Source: JAMXLO01 sp963850535 (GTDB lineage Bacteria > Pseudomonadota > Alphaproteobacteria > Acetobacterales > Acetobacteraceae). Taken from it: a stretch of 64,000 nucleotides of DNA. Made by a program: the position numbers and the translations under genes. The DNA lies in the NCBI GenBank assembly GCA_963850535.1, contig CAWKMC010000001.1, positions 1-64,000 of the forward strand, written 5' to 3'. Numbering within the stretch: position 1 is the stretch's first letter; each line of letters opens with the position of its first letter. The notes beneath the pieces were generated by a model that saw only the letters and a list, made by a program, of their open reading frames with translations, ran no database searches and was not told the origin of the DNA. Of this stretch, positions 1 to 9,788 are shown piece by piece.

Positions 1-1
1 G

Positions 2-1531
2 CCTATGGCGCTGCTGTATGGCGACCTCGACCTGCGCGACTCTGCCCAGGTCGTTGACCAGCTCGCACGTCGCCACATCCAGTATCGCATCGGCGGCAAC
101 GGCACTCAGGTGCTGGTGTCTGCCGATCAGGTTGCCGAGGCGCGTCTCGACCTCGCCCGCGAGGGCCTGCCCGCCGGGGGATCGATTGGCTACGAGATAT
201 TCGACCGCTCGGATGGAATCGCAGCCACCGAGTTCCAGCAGAAGATCAACGAGACGCGCGCGCTTGAAGGGGAGATTGCCCGCACTATCCGCGCCATGCG
301 CGGTATACGTGCGGCGCGTGTCCACCTGGTGCTGCCGCGGCGCGAGCCGTTCGCCCGCGACCGGCAGGACGCACAGGCCAGCGTCATGCTCACCATGGCT
401 GGCGCGGGGCGGCTGGACAATCAAAGCATCCAGGCAATCCTGAACCTTGTCGCAGCCGCGGTACCGGGATTGAGGCCGCAGAACATTGCCATCGCGGATT
501 CCAGCGGCAACCTGCTTGCGCGTGCCGGGGAACCGGTCGGTCCGACCGCAACCGCGCTCTCGACCGAGGAGGTGCGCCTGGCCACCGAACAGCGCCTCTC
601 ACGTGCCGTCGAGGAAATGCTGGAGCACAGTATTGGCGCAGGCCACGTGCGAGCCGAAGCCGCGGTTCGCATGAGCTTCGATCGGTTGAACCAGACCGAG
701 GAGCGCTTCGATCCCGACGGGCAGGTGACACGCAGCACGCAGGAGGTAAGCAGCACGTCGAAGAATACCGAGCCCAACAATACGGTCACGGTACAGAACA
801 ACCTGCCAAACGCCGATGCTGGCCACGAGAGCGCCGGCTCGCAGGAAGGAAGGCAGGAAACGACCACAAACTATGAAGTCAGCAAGACGGTCCGCACCTT
901 GATCCGCGAGCAGCCGCAGATCGAACGCATCAGCTTGGCTGTGATGGTAGACGGGGCCAGCAGCGTAGGCGCCGATGGTAAGCAGGCCTGGCAGCCACGC
1001 CCAGCGGAAGAGCTTGATCGGATCGGCAGCCTGGTGAAGAGCGCGATCGGCTACGACGAGAAGCGTGGTGATCACGTAGAGGTGGTGAGCATGCGTTTCA
1101 CCGCGGGCGAACTTTCCACGATTGCTGAGAACCATGGCATCCTCGGCTTCGAACTGGACAAGGCCGACCTGCTGCGTCTCGCGCAGACCGCGCTGTTCGG
1201 CTTCATCGGCGTCCTGGCGTTGCTGGTTGTGCTACGACCCATGGTCCTGCGGATAACCTCGGTCACGCCAGCAGCCATAACCGGTCCAGGAGGCTCGACG
1301 TTCGCCACTCTGGCCGGGCCGATGGGAACTGTGTTGCCGGCGCCGGCAGCGCAGGCCATCGCTGTCGGGGCGTCGCCGGCGCTAATTGAAGACGAGAGCA
1401 TGGTGAACATCGCGCAGATCGAAGGCCAGATGCGTGCCTCCTCACTGCGCCGTATCGGCGAGCTGGTGGAAAAGCACCCAGAAGAGACCCTGTCGATCGT
1501 ACGCGGGTGGATGGTGCAGGAGAACAACTGA
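2..1531 (+). CDS. fliF: Flagellar MS-ring protein FliF (5' end outside window)
   Basis: FliF forms the inner-membrane MS ring on which the flagellar basal body, switch and export gate assemble. The window opens inside the gene: the frame is open from base 2 and begins in the conserved PMALLYGDLD segment, which in complete proteins follows the first transmembrane helix, so only a short N-terminal part is missing. The YscJ/FliF ring-building region follows, then a linker rich in N, S and T, a second membrane helix near residues 395-412, and a C-terminal FliG-binding tail (SSLRRIGELVEKHPEETLSI). One base separates its TGA from the fliG start, so the two are probably translationally coupled. Identification is firm; the true start lies outside the window. 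Confidence 0.95.
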   Translation, partial: PMALLYGDLDLRDSAQVVDQLARRHIQYRIGGNGTQVLVSADQVAEARLDLAREGLPAGGSIGYEIFDRSDGIAATEFQQKINETRALEGEIARTIRAMRGIRAARVHLVLPRREPFARDRQDAQASVMLTMAGAGRLDNQSIQAILNLVAAAVPGLRPQNIAIADSSGNLLARAGEPVGPTATALSTEEVRLATEQRLSRAVEEMLEHSIGAGHVRAEAAVRMSFDRLNQTEERFDPDGQVTRSTQEVSSTSKNTEPNNTVTVQNNLPNADAGHESAGSQEGRQETTTNYEVSKTVRTLIREQPQIERISLAVMVDGASSVGADGKQAWQPRPAEELDRIGSLVKSAIGYDEKRGDHVEVVSMRFTAGELSTIAENHGILGFELDKADLLRLAQTALFGFIGVLALLVVLRPMVLRITSVTPAAITGPGGSTFATLAGPMGTVLPAPAAQAIAVGASPALIEDESMVNIAQIEGQMRASSLRRIGELVEKHPEETLSIVRGWMVQENN

Positions 1532-1532
1532 G

Positions 1533-2546
1533 GTGCTGAAGTCGGAAGACTACCGCGGCATCAAAGGCGCACAAAAGGCGGCGATCCTGATGCTGGCTCT
1601 CGGCGAAGAGCAATGCACGCGACTCTTTGCAATGATGCATGAGGACGAGATCAAGGATCTCTCGTCGGCGATGTCACAACTCGGCGCTGTAAAGTCGGAC
1701 GTGGTGGAGCGGCTGTGCATCGATTTCGTCGAGCATATGGGGGCTGCCGGTAACCTGATCGGCAGCTTCGAAAGCACCGAGCGGTTGCTGCAGAAATCGC
1801 TACCGCGCGAGCGTGCGGCGCAAATCATGGACGAAATCCGAGGCCCAGCCGGACGGACGATGTGGGACAAGCTGGGCAACGTGCACGAAGCCGTGCTGGC
1901 AAACTACTTAAAGAACGAATATCCGCAGACCGTGGCAGTGGTGCTTTCCAAGGTGCGTTCCGAGCATGCCGCGCGCGTGCTGACCCTGCTGCCCGATTCT
2001 TTTGCTATGGAAGTGGTGATGCGAATGCTGCGCATGGAAAGTGTGCAGAAGGATGTGCTGGACGGCGTCGAGCGCACTTTACGATCCGAATTTATGTCCA
2101 ACCTGGCGCGCAGCACGCGACGCGATTCGCACGAGATGATGGCCGACATCTTCAACAACCTCGATCGCCAGTCGGAGAGCCGGTTCATCGCCTCTCTGGA
2201 GGAGCGTAACCGCGAGTTGGCCGAGCGCATCAAGGCATTGATGTTCACCTTCGACGACTTGATCCGGTTGACGCCGCAGGCCTCGCAAGTGCTGCTCAGA
2301 GCGATCGAGAAGGACAAGCTGCCGGTCGCCCTGAAGGGTGCCTCCGAGAAGCTGCGAGACATGTTCTTCAAGAACATGTCGGAGCGTGCCGCGAAGATCC
2401 TGAAAGACGATATGGAGGCACTCGGTCCGGTACGGTTGCGCGATGTGGATGAGGCACAGGCAGGAATCGTCGCACTTGCCAAAGAGTTGGCCGCGCAGGG
2501 TGCAATCGAGATCGCTGAAAGCAAAGACGAAGAGATGGTCTACTAG
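1533..2546 (+). CDS. fliG: Flagellar motor switch protein FliG
   Basis: FliG is the C-ring protein that binds FliF, FliM and the stators and generates torque. The GTG start at 1533 is preferred. It lies one base after the fliF stop, gives 337 residues (normal for FliG), and removes an upstream in-frame extension that only shadows fliF. Visible family features are the N-terminal KAAILMLALGEE stretch, the middle-domain motif EYPQT (usually EHPQT) and the C-terminal MFTFDDLIRL motif followed by the charged torque helix. The gene abuts fliH with no gap. Single-frame and intact. Confidence 0.96.
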   Translation: MLKSEDYRGIKGAQKAAILMLALGEEQCTRLFAMMHEDEIKDLSSAMSQLGAVKSDVVERLCIDFVEHMGAAGNLIGSFESTERLLQKSLPRERAAQIMDEIRGPAGRTMWDKLGNVHEAVLANYLKNEYPQTVAVVLSKVRSEHAARVLTLLPDSFAMEVVMRMLRMESVQKDVLDGVERTLRSEFMSNLARSTRRDSHEMMADIFNNLDRQSESRFIASLEERNRELAERIKALMFTFDDLIRLTPQASQVLLRAIEKDKLPVALKGASEKLRDMFFKNMSERAAKILKDDMEALGPVRLRDVDEAQAGIVALAKELAAQGAIEIAESKDEEMVY

Positions 2547-3206
2547 ATGGACAGATCTCCACACGCAAAACGCTGCGGAAGCTTGTTTGCCGAGGACTTT
2601 GATCTGCCGGAGACGGCTCACGCGCCAGAGGTGATCGAGCCGGTGTTCTCTGCCAGCGACCTGGCGGCGGCACGCGAGGCAGCCTGGCGCGAAGGGCATG
2701 AGGCCGGACTGTTGGAGGCGGCCGCGGCAGACGCGGCATCGGCAAAGGAGGCGATGGCGCAGATTGCCGCGCAGTTGCGCGAGGAATCCAAGGCAGCCTT
2801 GATCCAGGCGGAACAGCAGGCCGAGTCCATTGCGCGGCTGCTGCTGGGAAGTCTCGCAGCGACATTCCCGGCTCTCTCGGCGCGTTACGGAAATGCGGAG
2901 GCACGCGCGATCGCGCGCAGCGTGCTGCCCGCGTTGGCGCAAGAGCCAACGATCACCATTCGTGCCCACTCGGATACCACGGCAGCCATTTCTCGCGAAA
3001 TCGGCAAGCTGGATCCCGAGCTCAGGACGCGCGTCGAGACGGTGACTTCCGAAGCGATGCCACCCGGCGATGTGCGGATCACCTGGCGGAACGGGTCGGC
3101 GGTACGCAGCGTCGATGCGCTATGGCAGCAGGTAGTCGATGTTCTGGCGCCAGCTGGACTGCTGCGGGTGGATGCCAGTGTAAAGGAGATGGTCGATGGC
3201 GACTGA
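2547..3206 (+). CDS. fliH: Flagellar assembly protein FliH
   Basis: FliH is the peripheral-stalk-like regulator of the FliI export ATPase, at the cytoplasmic face of the flagellar type III apparatus. The 219-residue protein has the expected FliH plan: a variable acidic N-terminus, an Ala/Glu-rich coiled coil (about residues 40-95) with GHEAG-type small-residue spacing, and a C-terminal domain ending in a VxxLW-like DALWQQVVDVL segment. It begins directly after the fliG stop and its 3' end overlaps fliN by 11 bases. Sequence similarity within FliH is low, so the call leans on position and coiled-coil character. fliI is not in this window. Confidence 0.85.
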   Translation: MDRSPHAKRCGSLFAEDFDLPETAHAPEVIEPVFSASDLAAAREAAWREGHEAGLLEAAAADAASAKEAMAQIAAQLREESKAALIQAEQQAESIARLLLGSLAATFPALSARYGNAEARAIARSVLPALAQEPTITIRAHSDTTAAISREIGKLDPELRTRVETVTSEAMPPGDVRITWRNGSAVRSVDALWQQVVDVLAPAGLLRVDASVKEMVDGD

Positions 3207-3522
3207 TATGGAACTCGCAGAGCTCTCAGACGGCATGGCGTCGAATGCCGAAGCCAACGCGCCGCGAGGCGTCCGCGAACTGGAGGCGGTCTACGACATC
3301 CCCGTCACGGTCAGCGCAGTCCTTGGCAAGGCTACGATGCAAGTTAGCCAGCTGCTGAAGCTCGGTCGCGGGGCAGTGGTGGAACTGGATCGCAAGCTGG
3401 GCGAAGCCATCGATATCTACGTAAATAATCGCCTCGTCGCACGCGGCGAAGTGGTCATGGTGGACGACAGTCGGCTTGGCGTGACGATGACAGAAATCGT
3501 CAAGACGGATCGCGCCGGGTAG
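3196..3522 (+). CDS. fliN: Flagellar motor switch protein FliN
   Basis: FliN is the SpoA-domain protein at the base of the C-ring that takes part in switching and in docking the export ATPase complex. The 108-residue product has a short variable N-terminus and then a full SpoA/surface-presentation domain (about residues 34-105). Hallmarks are YDIPVTVSAVLGKATM, LLKLGRGAVVELDRKLGE and the NNRLVARGEVVMVDD strand pair. It starts inside the end of fliH (11-base overlap) and precedes flbD by five bases. No fliM is present here. Intact. Confidence 0.95.
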   Translation: MATDMELAELSDGMASNAEANAPRGVRELEAVYDIPVTVSAVLGKATMQVSQLLKLGRGAVVELDRKLGEAIDIYVNNRLVARGEVVMVDDSRLGVTMTEIVKTDRAG

Positions 3523-3527
3523 CCGCA

Positions 3528-4866
3528 ATGCGCGTCCTCATCATTGGATCTCTGGCCGGCGAACTGGGCCAGGCGGCGCGGATCGCCATCACGCGCGGCG
3601 CCAAGCTGGAACAGGCCGACAACACGGATGCTGCGCTGGCTTGGTTGCGCGCCGATGCCCGTGTCGATCTGGTGCTGTGCGACATCATCCATGATGTCGG
3701 CACAGTGGTGCGAGCACTGACCGCCGAACGCATGGCGGTGCCGGTCGTGGCCTGTGGCACTGGAGACGACCCGGACGCGGCGGCACGTGCCATTCGCGAT
3801 GGTGCGCGCGAGTTCCTGCCGCTGCCGCCGGATCCCGACCTGATCGCTGCCATCCTGCAGGCAGCCGCGGGCGAGACCCACGCGATGGTCGTGCGCGATG
3901 CGACCATGCAGGCGACGGTCGGCCGCGCCGAACAAGTTGCGAAATCGGAAGCATCCGTACTGATCACCGGCAAGTCAGGCACGGGGAAGGAAGTGCTGGC
4001 ACGCCATATCCACAACATGTCGCGCCGTGCCGCTGGCCCATTCGTCGCCCTGAACTGCGCGGCTATCCCGGACAATCTGCTGGAGTCGGAGTTGTTCGGA
4101 CACGAGAAGGGTGCGTTCTCGGGTGCCGTGGCGCGAAGGATTGGTAAGTTCGAAGCCGCACATGGGGGCACGCTGCTGCTGGATGAGATCAGCGAGATGG
4201 ACGTGCGCTTGCAAGCCAAGCTGCTACGCGCCTTACAGGAGAGAGAGATCGACAGGCTTGGCGGCGGGGCGCCGGTCAAGGTGAATGTCAGGATACTCGC
4301 AACCACCAATCGTGATCTGCCGGCCGAGGTGCAGAGGGGGACGTTCCGCGAGGATCTGTATTTTCGATTGAACGTGGTGTCGCTCCGTATTCCGCCGCTG
4401 CGCGAACGACCAGGCGACATCGCGGCATTGGCCGAGCATTTCCTGCGTCGCTACGCGGAGGTGAACGGGCTGCCGTTTCGACCCCTGTCGCGCGAGGCGC
4501 TGCTGCGGCTCGGCTCGCATTCATGGCGAGGCAACGTGCGCGAATTGGAGAATGCGATCCATCGCGCCGTACTCCTCGCTGAGGGGGATCTGATCGGTAT
4601 CGAGGCCATCGAACTCGGGCCCGCCCGCGACCGCTGTGCAGCAGCCGGCCGGGGCTGGTGCCGGTGGCGTTGCGTCACTGGTGGGTCGACGCATGGAGGA
4701 GGTGGAGCGTGATCTGATCATCGAGACGCTCGGCCACACCCTGGGTAACCGGACGCACGCGGCAACCATCCTCGGCATCTCAATCCGCGCGTTGCGCAAC
4801 AAATTGCGTGATTACGCCGCACAGGGCGTCGCTGTGCCGCCGCCAGCCGCCGGGGTCGCGGCGTAA
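3528..4866 (+). CDS. flbD: Sigma54-dependent flagellar regulator FlbD (single-base frameshift)
   Basis: FlbD is a bacterial enhancer-binding protein that switches on sigma54-dependent middle and late flagellar genes. Order: a receiver-like domain (residues 1-110) with Asp52 but without the usual N-terminal acidic pair, then an AAA+ domain with Walker A GKSGTGKE (148-155), the sigma54-contact loop as GAFSGA (195-200, normally GAFTGA), and Walker B LLLDE (216-220). A Fis-type helix-turn-helix (THAATILGISIRALRNKL) lies at the C-terminus. The reading frame breaks near 4620-4622: dropping one C from the CCC run joins the AAA+ domain to the HTH and gives 445 residues, close to Caulobacter FlbD. As given, the product lacks its DNA-binding domain. 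Confidence 0.88.
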
Positions 4867-4877
4867 GGCAGATCGCC

Positions 4878-6962
4878 ATGTCCGACGCCACTGCCACTGC
4901 AAGCATCCTCCCTGCGCTGACCGGGCGCATCCGCCAGTTCGCGCCGGGTAGCGATGTCGGGCTCGCCATCGGTGTCGTGGCCCTGCTTTCCGTCCTGATA
5001 CTGCCCCTGCCGACCATGTTGCTGGATCTTGGGCTGGCGCTTTCAATAACGGCGGGCGTGTTGGTGTTGATGGTCGCGCTGTTCCTCAACCGCCCGCTCG
5101 ATTTTTCCTCCTTTCCGACACTGTTGCTGCTCACCACGCTGCTCCGCCTGTCGCTGAACGTGGCGGTCACCCGCCTGATCCTGTCACACGGCAATGAAGG
5201 TCCGCTGGCGGCCGGGCATGTTGTCGCGGCGTTCGGCGGCTTCCTGATGGGTGGCGACGTGGTGATCGGGTTGATCATCTTCGCAATCCTCCTGGTGGTG
5301 AACTTCATGGTCATCACCAAGGGTTCCGGTCGCATTGCCGAGGTCGCCGCGCGGTTCAGCCTGGATGCCATGCCTGGCAAGCAGATGGCGATCGATGCTG
5401 ACCTGTCCTCCGGCATCATCGACGACAAGGAAGCACGCCGCCGACGCAAGGAACTGGAAGCCGAGAGCGGTTTTTACGGCGCCATGGATGGCGCGGCGAA
5501 GTTCGTGCGCGGAGACGCCATTGCGGCGTTGATCATCACCGTGATCAACATCCTGGGCGGCCTGACCATCGGGCTGCTGCGGCACGGTATGTCGTTTAGC
5601 GACGCTGCCGCGACTTTCACCACGCTCACCGCCGGCGACGGTCTTGTGTCGCAAATTCCGGCCCTGCTGGTCTCCACCGCGGCTGGCATCGTCGTCACCA
5701 AGGGCGGGATGGAGGGCACCGCGGATGTCGCGCTGATCCGGCAGTTGGGAAGCAGTCCAAAGCCGCTCGCTATGGCCGCGGGTGCGGCGGCGCTGCTGGC
5801 GCTGCTGCCTGGCCTGCCAATGCTGCCCTTCATGGCGCTTGCCGGATTGGCCGGCACAGGCGCTTGGTTTCGCCACAAGGCTCTGCCGGGCTCGGCGGTG
5901 GATACGCCGGCGCCGCCCATCATCACCGAGCAGCCGATCAGCGACGCGCTGCGGATTGACATGATCCGACTGGAGCTCGGTTATGGATTGCTGCCGTTGG
6001 CCGGTGGTGAAACGGCGCGGCTGACGGAGCAGATCAAGGGGCTGCGGCGCTCGATCGCGACGGAAATGGGCTTCGTGCTGCCACCGGTGCGCATCCAGGA
6101 CAACATGGCACTCCCCGCCAACAATTATTCGATCCGCATCAAGGAGATCGAAGCCGGCGGCGGCGAGCTGCGTCCTACAATGTTGCTGGTGATGGACCCG
6201 AACGGCGGCACACCGCCCGTGCAGGGCGAGCCGACGCGCGAACCTGCGTTCGGCCTGCCGGCACTGTGGATCGATCCGGTGCATAAGGAAGAAGCGTTGT
6301 TCCGCGGCTGCACTGTGGTCGATCCGTCCAGTGTGCTCACCACGCATCTGACTGAAATCGTCCGTGAGAACATGGCCGAGCTTCTGTCCTATGCCGAGAC
6401 ACAGAAATTGCTGGACGAGCAGCCGCGCGAACAACAGCGATTGGTCGCGGATCTCATTCCTTCGCAAATAGCAGTCGGTGGTGTACAGCGGGTACTGCAG
6501 AGCCTGCTGGCTGAGCGAATTTCTATTCGCGACCTGCCGACGATCCTTGAGGGCACCCAGGAGGCGTGTGGCGGTGCAAGCCGCGCCATCGCGACCATCG
6601 TGGCACATGTGCGGGCACGGCTGGCCCGCCAGATCAGCGACAGCCACACCGGTCCCGGTGGCTATGTTCCTCTTGTTACGTTGTCGGCGGAGTGGGAAGC
6701 GGCGTTCGCCGAAGCGCTGTCTGGGCCGGCCGAGGACCGCCAGCTCGCCATGGCACCCACGAAACTGCAGGAATTCATGCAGAAACTTCGGACGACGCTC
6801 GATGCCGCGGGGACTGCGGGCGAGACGCCGGCACTGCTGACCTCTGGCGGCATTCGCAGCCACGTGCGCGCCATCGTCGAGCGGATCAGGCCAAGCACTC
6901 CGGTGCTTGCACAGGCCGAAATCCATCCACGAGCACGCATCCGCACCGTAGGCACGATATGA
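4878..6962 (+). CDS. flhA: Flagellar biosynthesis protein FlhA
   Basis: FlhA is the ion-conducting core of the flagellar type III export gate. The 694-residue protein has the FHIPEP-family plan. An N-terminal membrane half (residues about 25-330) carries eight or so hydrophobic helices and the signature RFSLDAMPGKQMAIDADL followed by the cytoplasmic FHIPEP loop. The C-terminal half is cytosolic and binds chaperones and substrates. It follows flbD by 11 bases and is followed by flhF after 16 bases, consistent with one transcript. Intact and typical length. Confidence 0.96.
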   Translation: MSDATATASILPALTGRIRQFAPGSDVGLAIGVVALLSVLILPLPTMLLDLGLALSITAGVLVLMVALFLNRPLDFSSFPTLLLLTTLLRLSLNVAVTRLILSHGNEGPLAAGHVVAAFGGFLMGGDVVIGLIIFAILLVVNFMVITKGSGRIAEVAARFSLDAMPGKQMAIDADLSSGIIDDKEARRRRKELEAESGFYGAMDGAAKFVRGDAIAALIITVINILGGLTIGLLRHGMSFSDAAATFTTLTAGDGLVSQIPALLVSTAAGIVVTKGGMEGTADVALIRQLGSSPKPLAMAAGAAALLALLPGLPMLPFMALAGLAGTGAWFRHKALPGSAVDTPAPPIITEQPISDALRIDMIRLELGYGLLPLAGGETARLTEQIKGLRRSIATEMGFVLPPVRIQDNMALPANNYSIRIKEIEAGGGELRPTMLLVMDPNGGTPPVQGEPTREPAFGLPALWIDPVHKEEALFRGCTVVDPSSVLTTHLTEIVRENMAELLSYAETQKLLDEQPREQQRLVADLIPSQIAVGGVQRVLQSLLAERISIRDLPTILEGTQEACGGASRAIATIVAHVRARLARQISDSHTGPGGYVPLVTLSAEWEAAFAEALSGPAEDRQLAMAPTKLQEFMQKLRTTLDAAGTAGETPALLTSGGIRSHVRAIVERIRPSTPVLAQAEIHPRARIRTVGTI

Positions 6963-6978
6963 ACCTTCGGCTGTTGCC

Positions 6979-7850
6979 ATGCGCCTGAAGCGCTACCGCG
7001 CCTCCGGTATGGCACAGGCGATGGCGCAGGTCCGAGCGGAACTTGGCGAGGACGCATTGATCCTGGCGACGCAGCGTCTCGGCAACGGGGTCGAGGTGAC
7101 TGCCGCTCTGGAGCCGGATGAAGGACCCCCCACACCACTTATGTCCGCGGACCCGACGCTGGTCGCGGCGCTGGATTTCCACGGGGTTCCTGCTCTGCTT
7201 CGCAGCAATCTGCAACGCGGCGATCTGGCAACCAACCTCGCATCGTCCTTAAGCTTTGCTGCTCTCCCGCTTGAGGAGCGGCCCCTGCTGATCGTTGGGC
7301 CGCCTGGCACAGGCAAGACGCTGACCATCGCACGACTTGCGACCCGACTGGTGATGTCAGGCATCAAGCCGTTGGTGATCACCGCCGACGGCAAACGGGC
7401 CGGCGCGACCGAGCAACTCGCCGCCTTCACCAAGCTGCTCGGCATCAACCTGGTCGTTGCCTGCCACCCCGTCACTGTCGGTCGGGCACTTACCCGACGC
7501 GGGCCGGATACACCTGTATTGATCGACAGTCCGGGGTGCGATGCGTTCGACCCTGCCCAGGTTGAAGAATTGTCGGAGCTGGCCAGCACCGCCAATGCAG
7601 CGACGGTCCTGGTTCTAAGCGGGGGATTGGACCCGGCAGAAGCGGTGGACGTCTCTCGTGTCTATGCAGCGGCCGGGGCACGCCTGCTGGTCGCGACGAA
7701 GCTCGACCTGGCGCGACGACTGGGGGGCATCCTGGCGGCGGCCGGCGCGGCTGACTCACCGAGGCCGGCATCGGCGCGGGTGCGGCGGATGGATTGCTGC
7801 CGATCACTCCTGCCTGGCTTGCGGCGCGTCTACTCAGCGGAGTTCCGTGA
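6979..7850 (+). CDS. flhF: Flagellar SRP-like GTPase FlhF (single-base frameshift)
   Basis: FlhF is an SRP-family GTPase that places the flagellum at the pole. The N-terminus (MRLKRYRASGMAQAMAQVR) and the NG domain with P-loop GPPGTGKT (residues 107-114) are clear. The G4-like ATKLDLARRLGGIL segment is also clear. The given frame then runs on into an unrelated tail. From 7755 a different frame encodes the expected end (LTEAGIGAGAADGLLPITP and onward), stopping at 7848-7850. Restoring one C at about 7754 (GACTCACC to GACCTCACC) reconnects the two and gives 290 residues. The corrected stop overlaps the flhG ATG as TGATG, which supports the correction. Confidence 0.88.
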
Positions 7851-8587
7851 TGACCCGAGGCCAAACGATTGCCATTGCTTCAGGCAAGGGCGGTGTTGGG
7901 AAGACCTGGTTCGCCATCACGCTCGCGCATGCGCTGACCAGGCTTGGCCGCCACGTCCTACTGTTCGACGCCGATCTCGGCCTGGCGAATGTCGATATTC
8001 AACTGGGTCTGACGCCTCGGCTGGACCTGGCGAGCGTGATCAGCGGCAAGGCCACGCTGGCAGACGCGACGTTGCACTGTCCGGATGGCGGCTTCTCAAT
8101 CGTCGCGGGACGCTCGGGATCGGGTCTGTTGTCGACGCTCGATCCGGCGGCGCTGGAGCGTATATTGGCAGCGCTGCAGACCGAGGCGGCACGCTGCGAT
8201 GTGGTCCTGCTTGATCTCAGCGCCGGGCTGGAGCGCGCGGTGCGTCGCATGGCGGCCTGGGCAGATAGGCTGCTGGTGCTGGCCACCGAGGAGCCCACCA
8301 GTCTGACCGACGCCTACGCGGTGCTGAAGCTTCACGCGGCAGACCGGCCGGACGGCAACGTTCGCATCGTCGTGAACCAGGCTACGACCCGCGCGGCCGG
8401 CGAACGAACCTTTGCCACGCTGGAGCGTGCTTGCCAGACCTTCCTTGGGCGGGCCCCGAGTCTCGCCGGGATTGTCCGGCGCGACGAACGCGTCCGGGAT
8501 GCCATTCGCCGGCAGACGCTATTGCTGTCCCGGCATCCGAACGCGCCGGCCGCCAACGACGTAGAGGCGATCGCGCGTTTGTTGTAG
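7850..8587 (+). CDS. flhG: MinD/ParA-like ATPase FlhG (flagellar number control)
   Basis: FlhG (FleN/YlxH) is a MinD-type ATPase that limits flagellar number and works with FlhF. The ATG at 7850 overlaps the restored flhF stop and places the deviant Walker A motif (SGKGGVGKTW) near residue 11, as in the family. Also visible are the switch I-like FDADLGLANVDIQLGL segment and VVLLDLSAGLE, followed by an NQA-type (VNQATT) nucleotide motif. The product is 245 residues, shorter than FleN of gammaproteobacteria, without an obvious long C-terminal membrane helix. It closes the flagellar run; the next gene begins 42 bases later. Confidence 0.9.
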   Translation: MTRGQTIAIASGKGGVGKTWFAITLAHALTRLGRHVLLFDADLGLANVDIQLGLTPRLDLASVISGKATLADATLHCPDGGFSIVAGRSGSGLLSTLDPAALERILAALQTEAARCDVVLLDLSAGLERAVRRMAAWADRLLVLATEEPTSLTDAYAVLKLHAADRPDGNVRIVVNQATTRAAGERTFATLERACQTFLGRAPSLAGIVRRDERVRDAIRRQTLLLSRHPNAPAANDVEAIARLL

Positions 8588-8629
8588 CCTCTGCTGCGCC
8601 GCACCACATACGGACGCGGAGGGGGTGGC

Positions 8630-9784
8630 ATGAACCTCATTCGCAGCAGCCGCGGACGCGATTTGCGCGTGGACTTCTTCCGCGGGCTGGCGCTGTGGTG
8701 GATCTACACCGATCACATCCCCGGTGACGTGCTGGGTGACTACAGCCTGCGCAACTTCGCCATGTGCGATGCAACCGAGATCTTCGTGTTGCTCGCAGGC
8801 TTTGGTGCCGGCATTGCCTATGGCTCTGTGATGAACCGTCAGGGCTATCTGTATGCAGCGGCCGATACGCTGCGGCGTGCCTGGACGCTGTACATCGCCC
8901 ACATCTTTCTGTTCGTGGTGTACACTGCGCAGGTGGCTTATTCGGCCGCCGCGCTGGACCGCGTGTTCTATCTGGAAGAAACAAGGCTCGACGTATTGGC
9001 AGATGCGCCGTATCAAGCGCTGCTCGAAGCACTGCTTCTGCGCTTTCAGCCCAGCCTGCTGAACATATTGCCGTTGTATGTGGCGCTGCTGCTGATGTTC
9101 GTGATTGCGTTGCCGCTGCTGCGCAGGCCGATATTGCTGTTCTGCATATCGCTCGCCGGTTACCTGCTGGTGCGTGTCACTGGGATCAATATGGCGGCCT
9201 GGACCGGCGAGGGATGGTACTTCAATCCATTTGCCTGGCAATTCCTGTTCATGATCGGCGCCATCCTCTCTTACGCCCCGCCGAGGACGCCGCGTGTCCG
9301 CTGGCCCATTGATGTGGCATCGGTGTTGATTCTGCTCGCCGGGATTGTGGTCATCTGGGTAATCGATACACACCCGAGCATCCTGGCCGCCATGCCGTCG
9401 TCAGTGATCCGCTTCGTCATCACCGAGGACAAGACGGGGCTGCATCCATTCCGGTTGCTGTCGATCCTTTCGCTCGCCTGGCTGACTGCGCGTTCGGTGC
9501 CGCCCGAGGCAGACTGGCTGCGCTCGCGCTTCGCCGCACCGCTCGTGCTGCTGGGACAGAACTCCCTACCGGTGTTCTGTTCCGGCATCTTCTTCGGCTT
9601 CATCGCCCGGCTTGCACTGGAAGCACAGGAAAGTGTTGCAATGCAGATTGCAGTCAATCTGTGCGGTGCACTCGCAATGGTAGCAGTGGCTGGAATCACC
9701 GCCTGGTATCGCGGAAAGGCCCGAGCACCAGCGCAACGGCAGCCCGTCACCTTGCCGGCGGTCGCGAGGACTGATACCGGATAA
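8630..9784 (+). CDS. OpgC-type integral membrane acyltransferase
   Basis: This is a member of the OpgC family, membrane proteins related to acyltransferase-3 that succinylate osmoregulated periplasmic glucans. The 384-residue protein has about ten hydrophobic helices and the family N-terminus (RGRDLRVDFFRGLALWWIY, then DHIPGDVLGDYSLRNFA with ATEIFVLLAGFGAG). A GGAGGGGG tract precedes the ATG by a few bases. It is followed four bases later by an SGNH-like secreted protein, and OpgC with SGNH proteins is a sensible modification pair. The substrate (glucan, exopolysaccharide or flagellum-related glycan) cannot be read from sequence. Confidence 0.85.
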   Translation: MNLIRSSRGRDLRVDFFRGLALWWIYTDHIPGDVLGDYSLRNFAMCDATEIFVLLAGFGAGIAYGSVMNRQGYLYAAADTLRRAWTLYIAHIFLFVVYTAQVAYSAAALDRVFYLEETRLDVLADAPYQALLEALLLRFQPSLLNILPLYVALLLMFVIALPLLRRPILLFCISLAGYLLVRVTGINMAAWTGEGWYFNPFAWQFLFMIGAILSYAPPRTPRVRWPIDVASVLILLAGIVVIWVIDTHPSILAAMPSSVIRFVITEDKTGLHPFRLLSILSLAWLTARSVPPEADWLRSRFAAPLVLLGQNSLPVFCSGIFFGFIARLALEAQESVAMQIAVNLCGALAMVAVAGITAWYRGKARAPAQRQPVTLPAVARTDTG

Positions 9785-9788
9785 TTGT

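Noticed and set aside
5184..6980. 598-codon - strand frame opposite flhA
   Set aside because: It is antisense to an intact, well-conserved flhA and shows only His/Arg/Gln-rich composition typical of a high-GC shadow frame.
7658..7849. N-terminal extension of flhG to 7658
   Set aside because: The upstream codons lie over flhF. Starting at 7850 puts the Walker A motif at the normal position and gives a TGATG junction with the corrected flhF stop.
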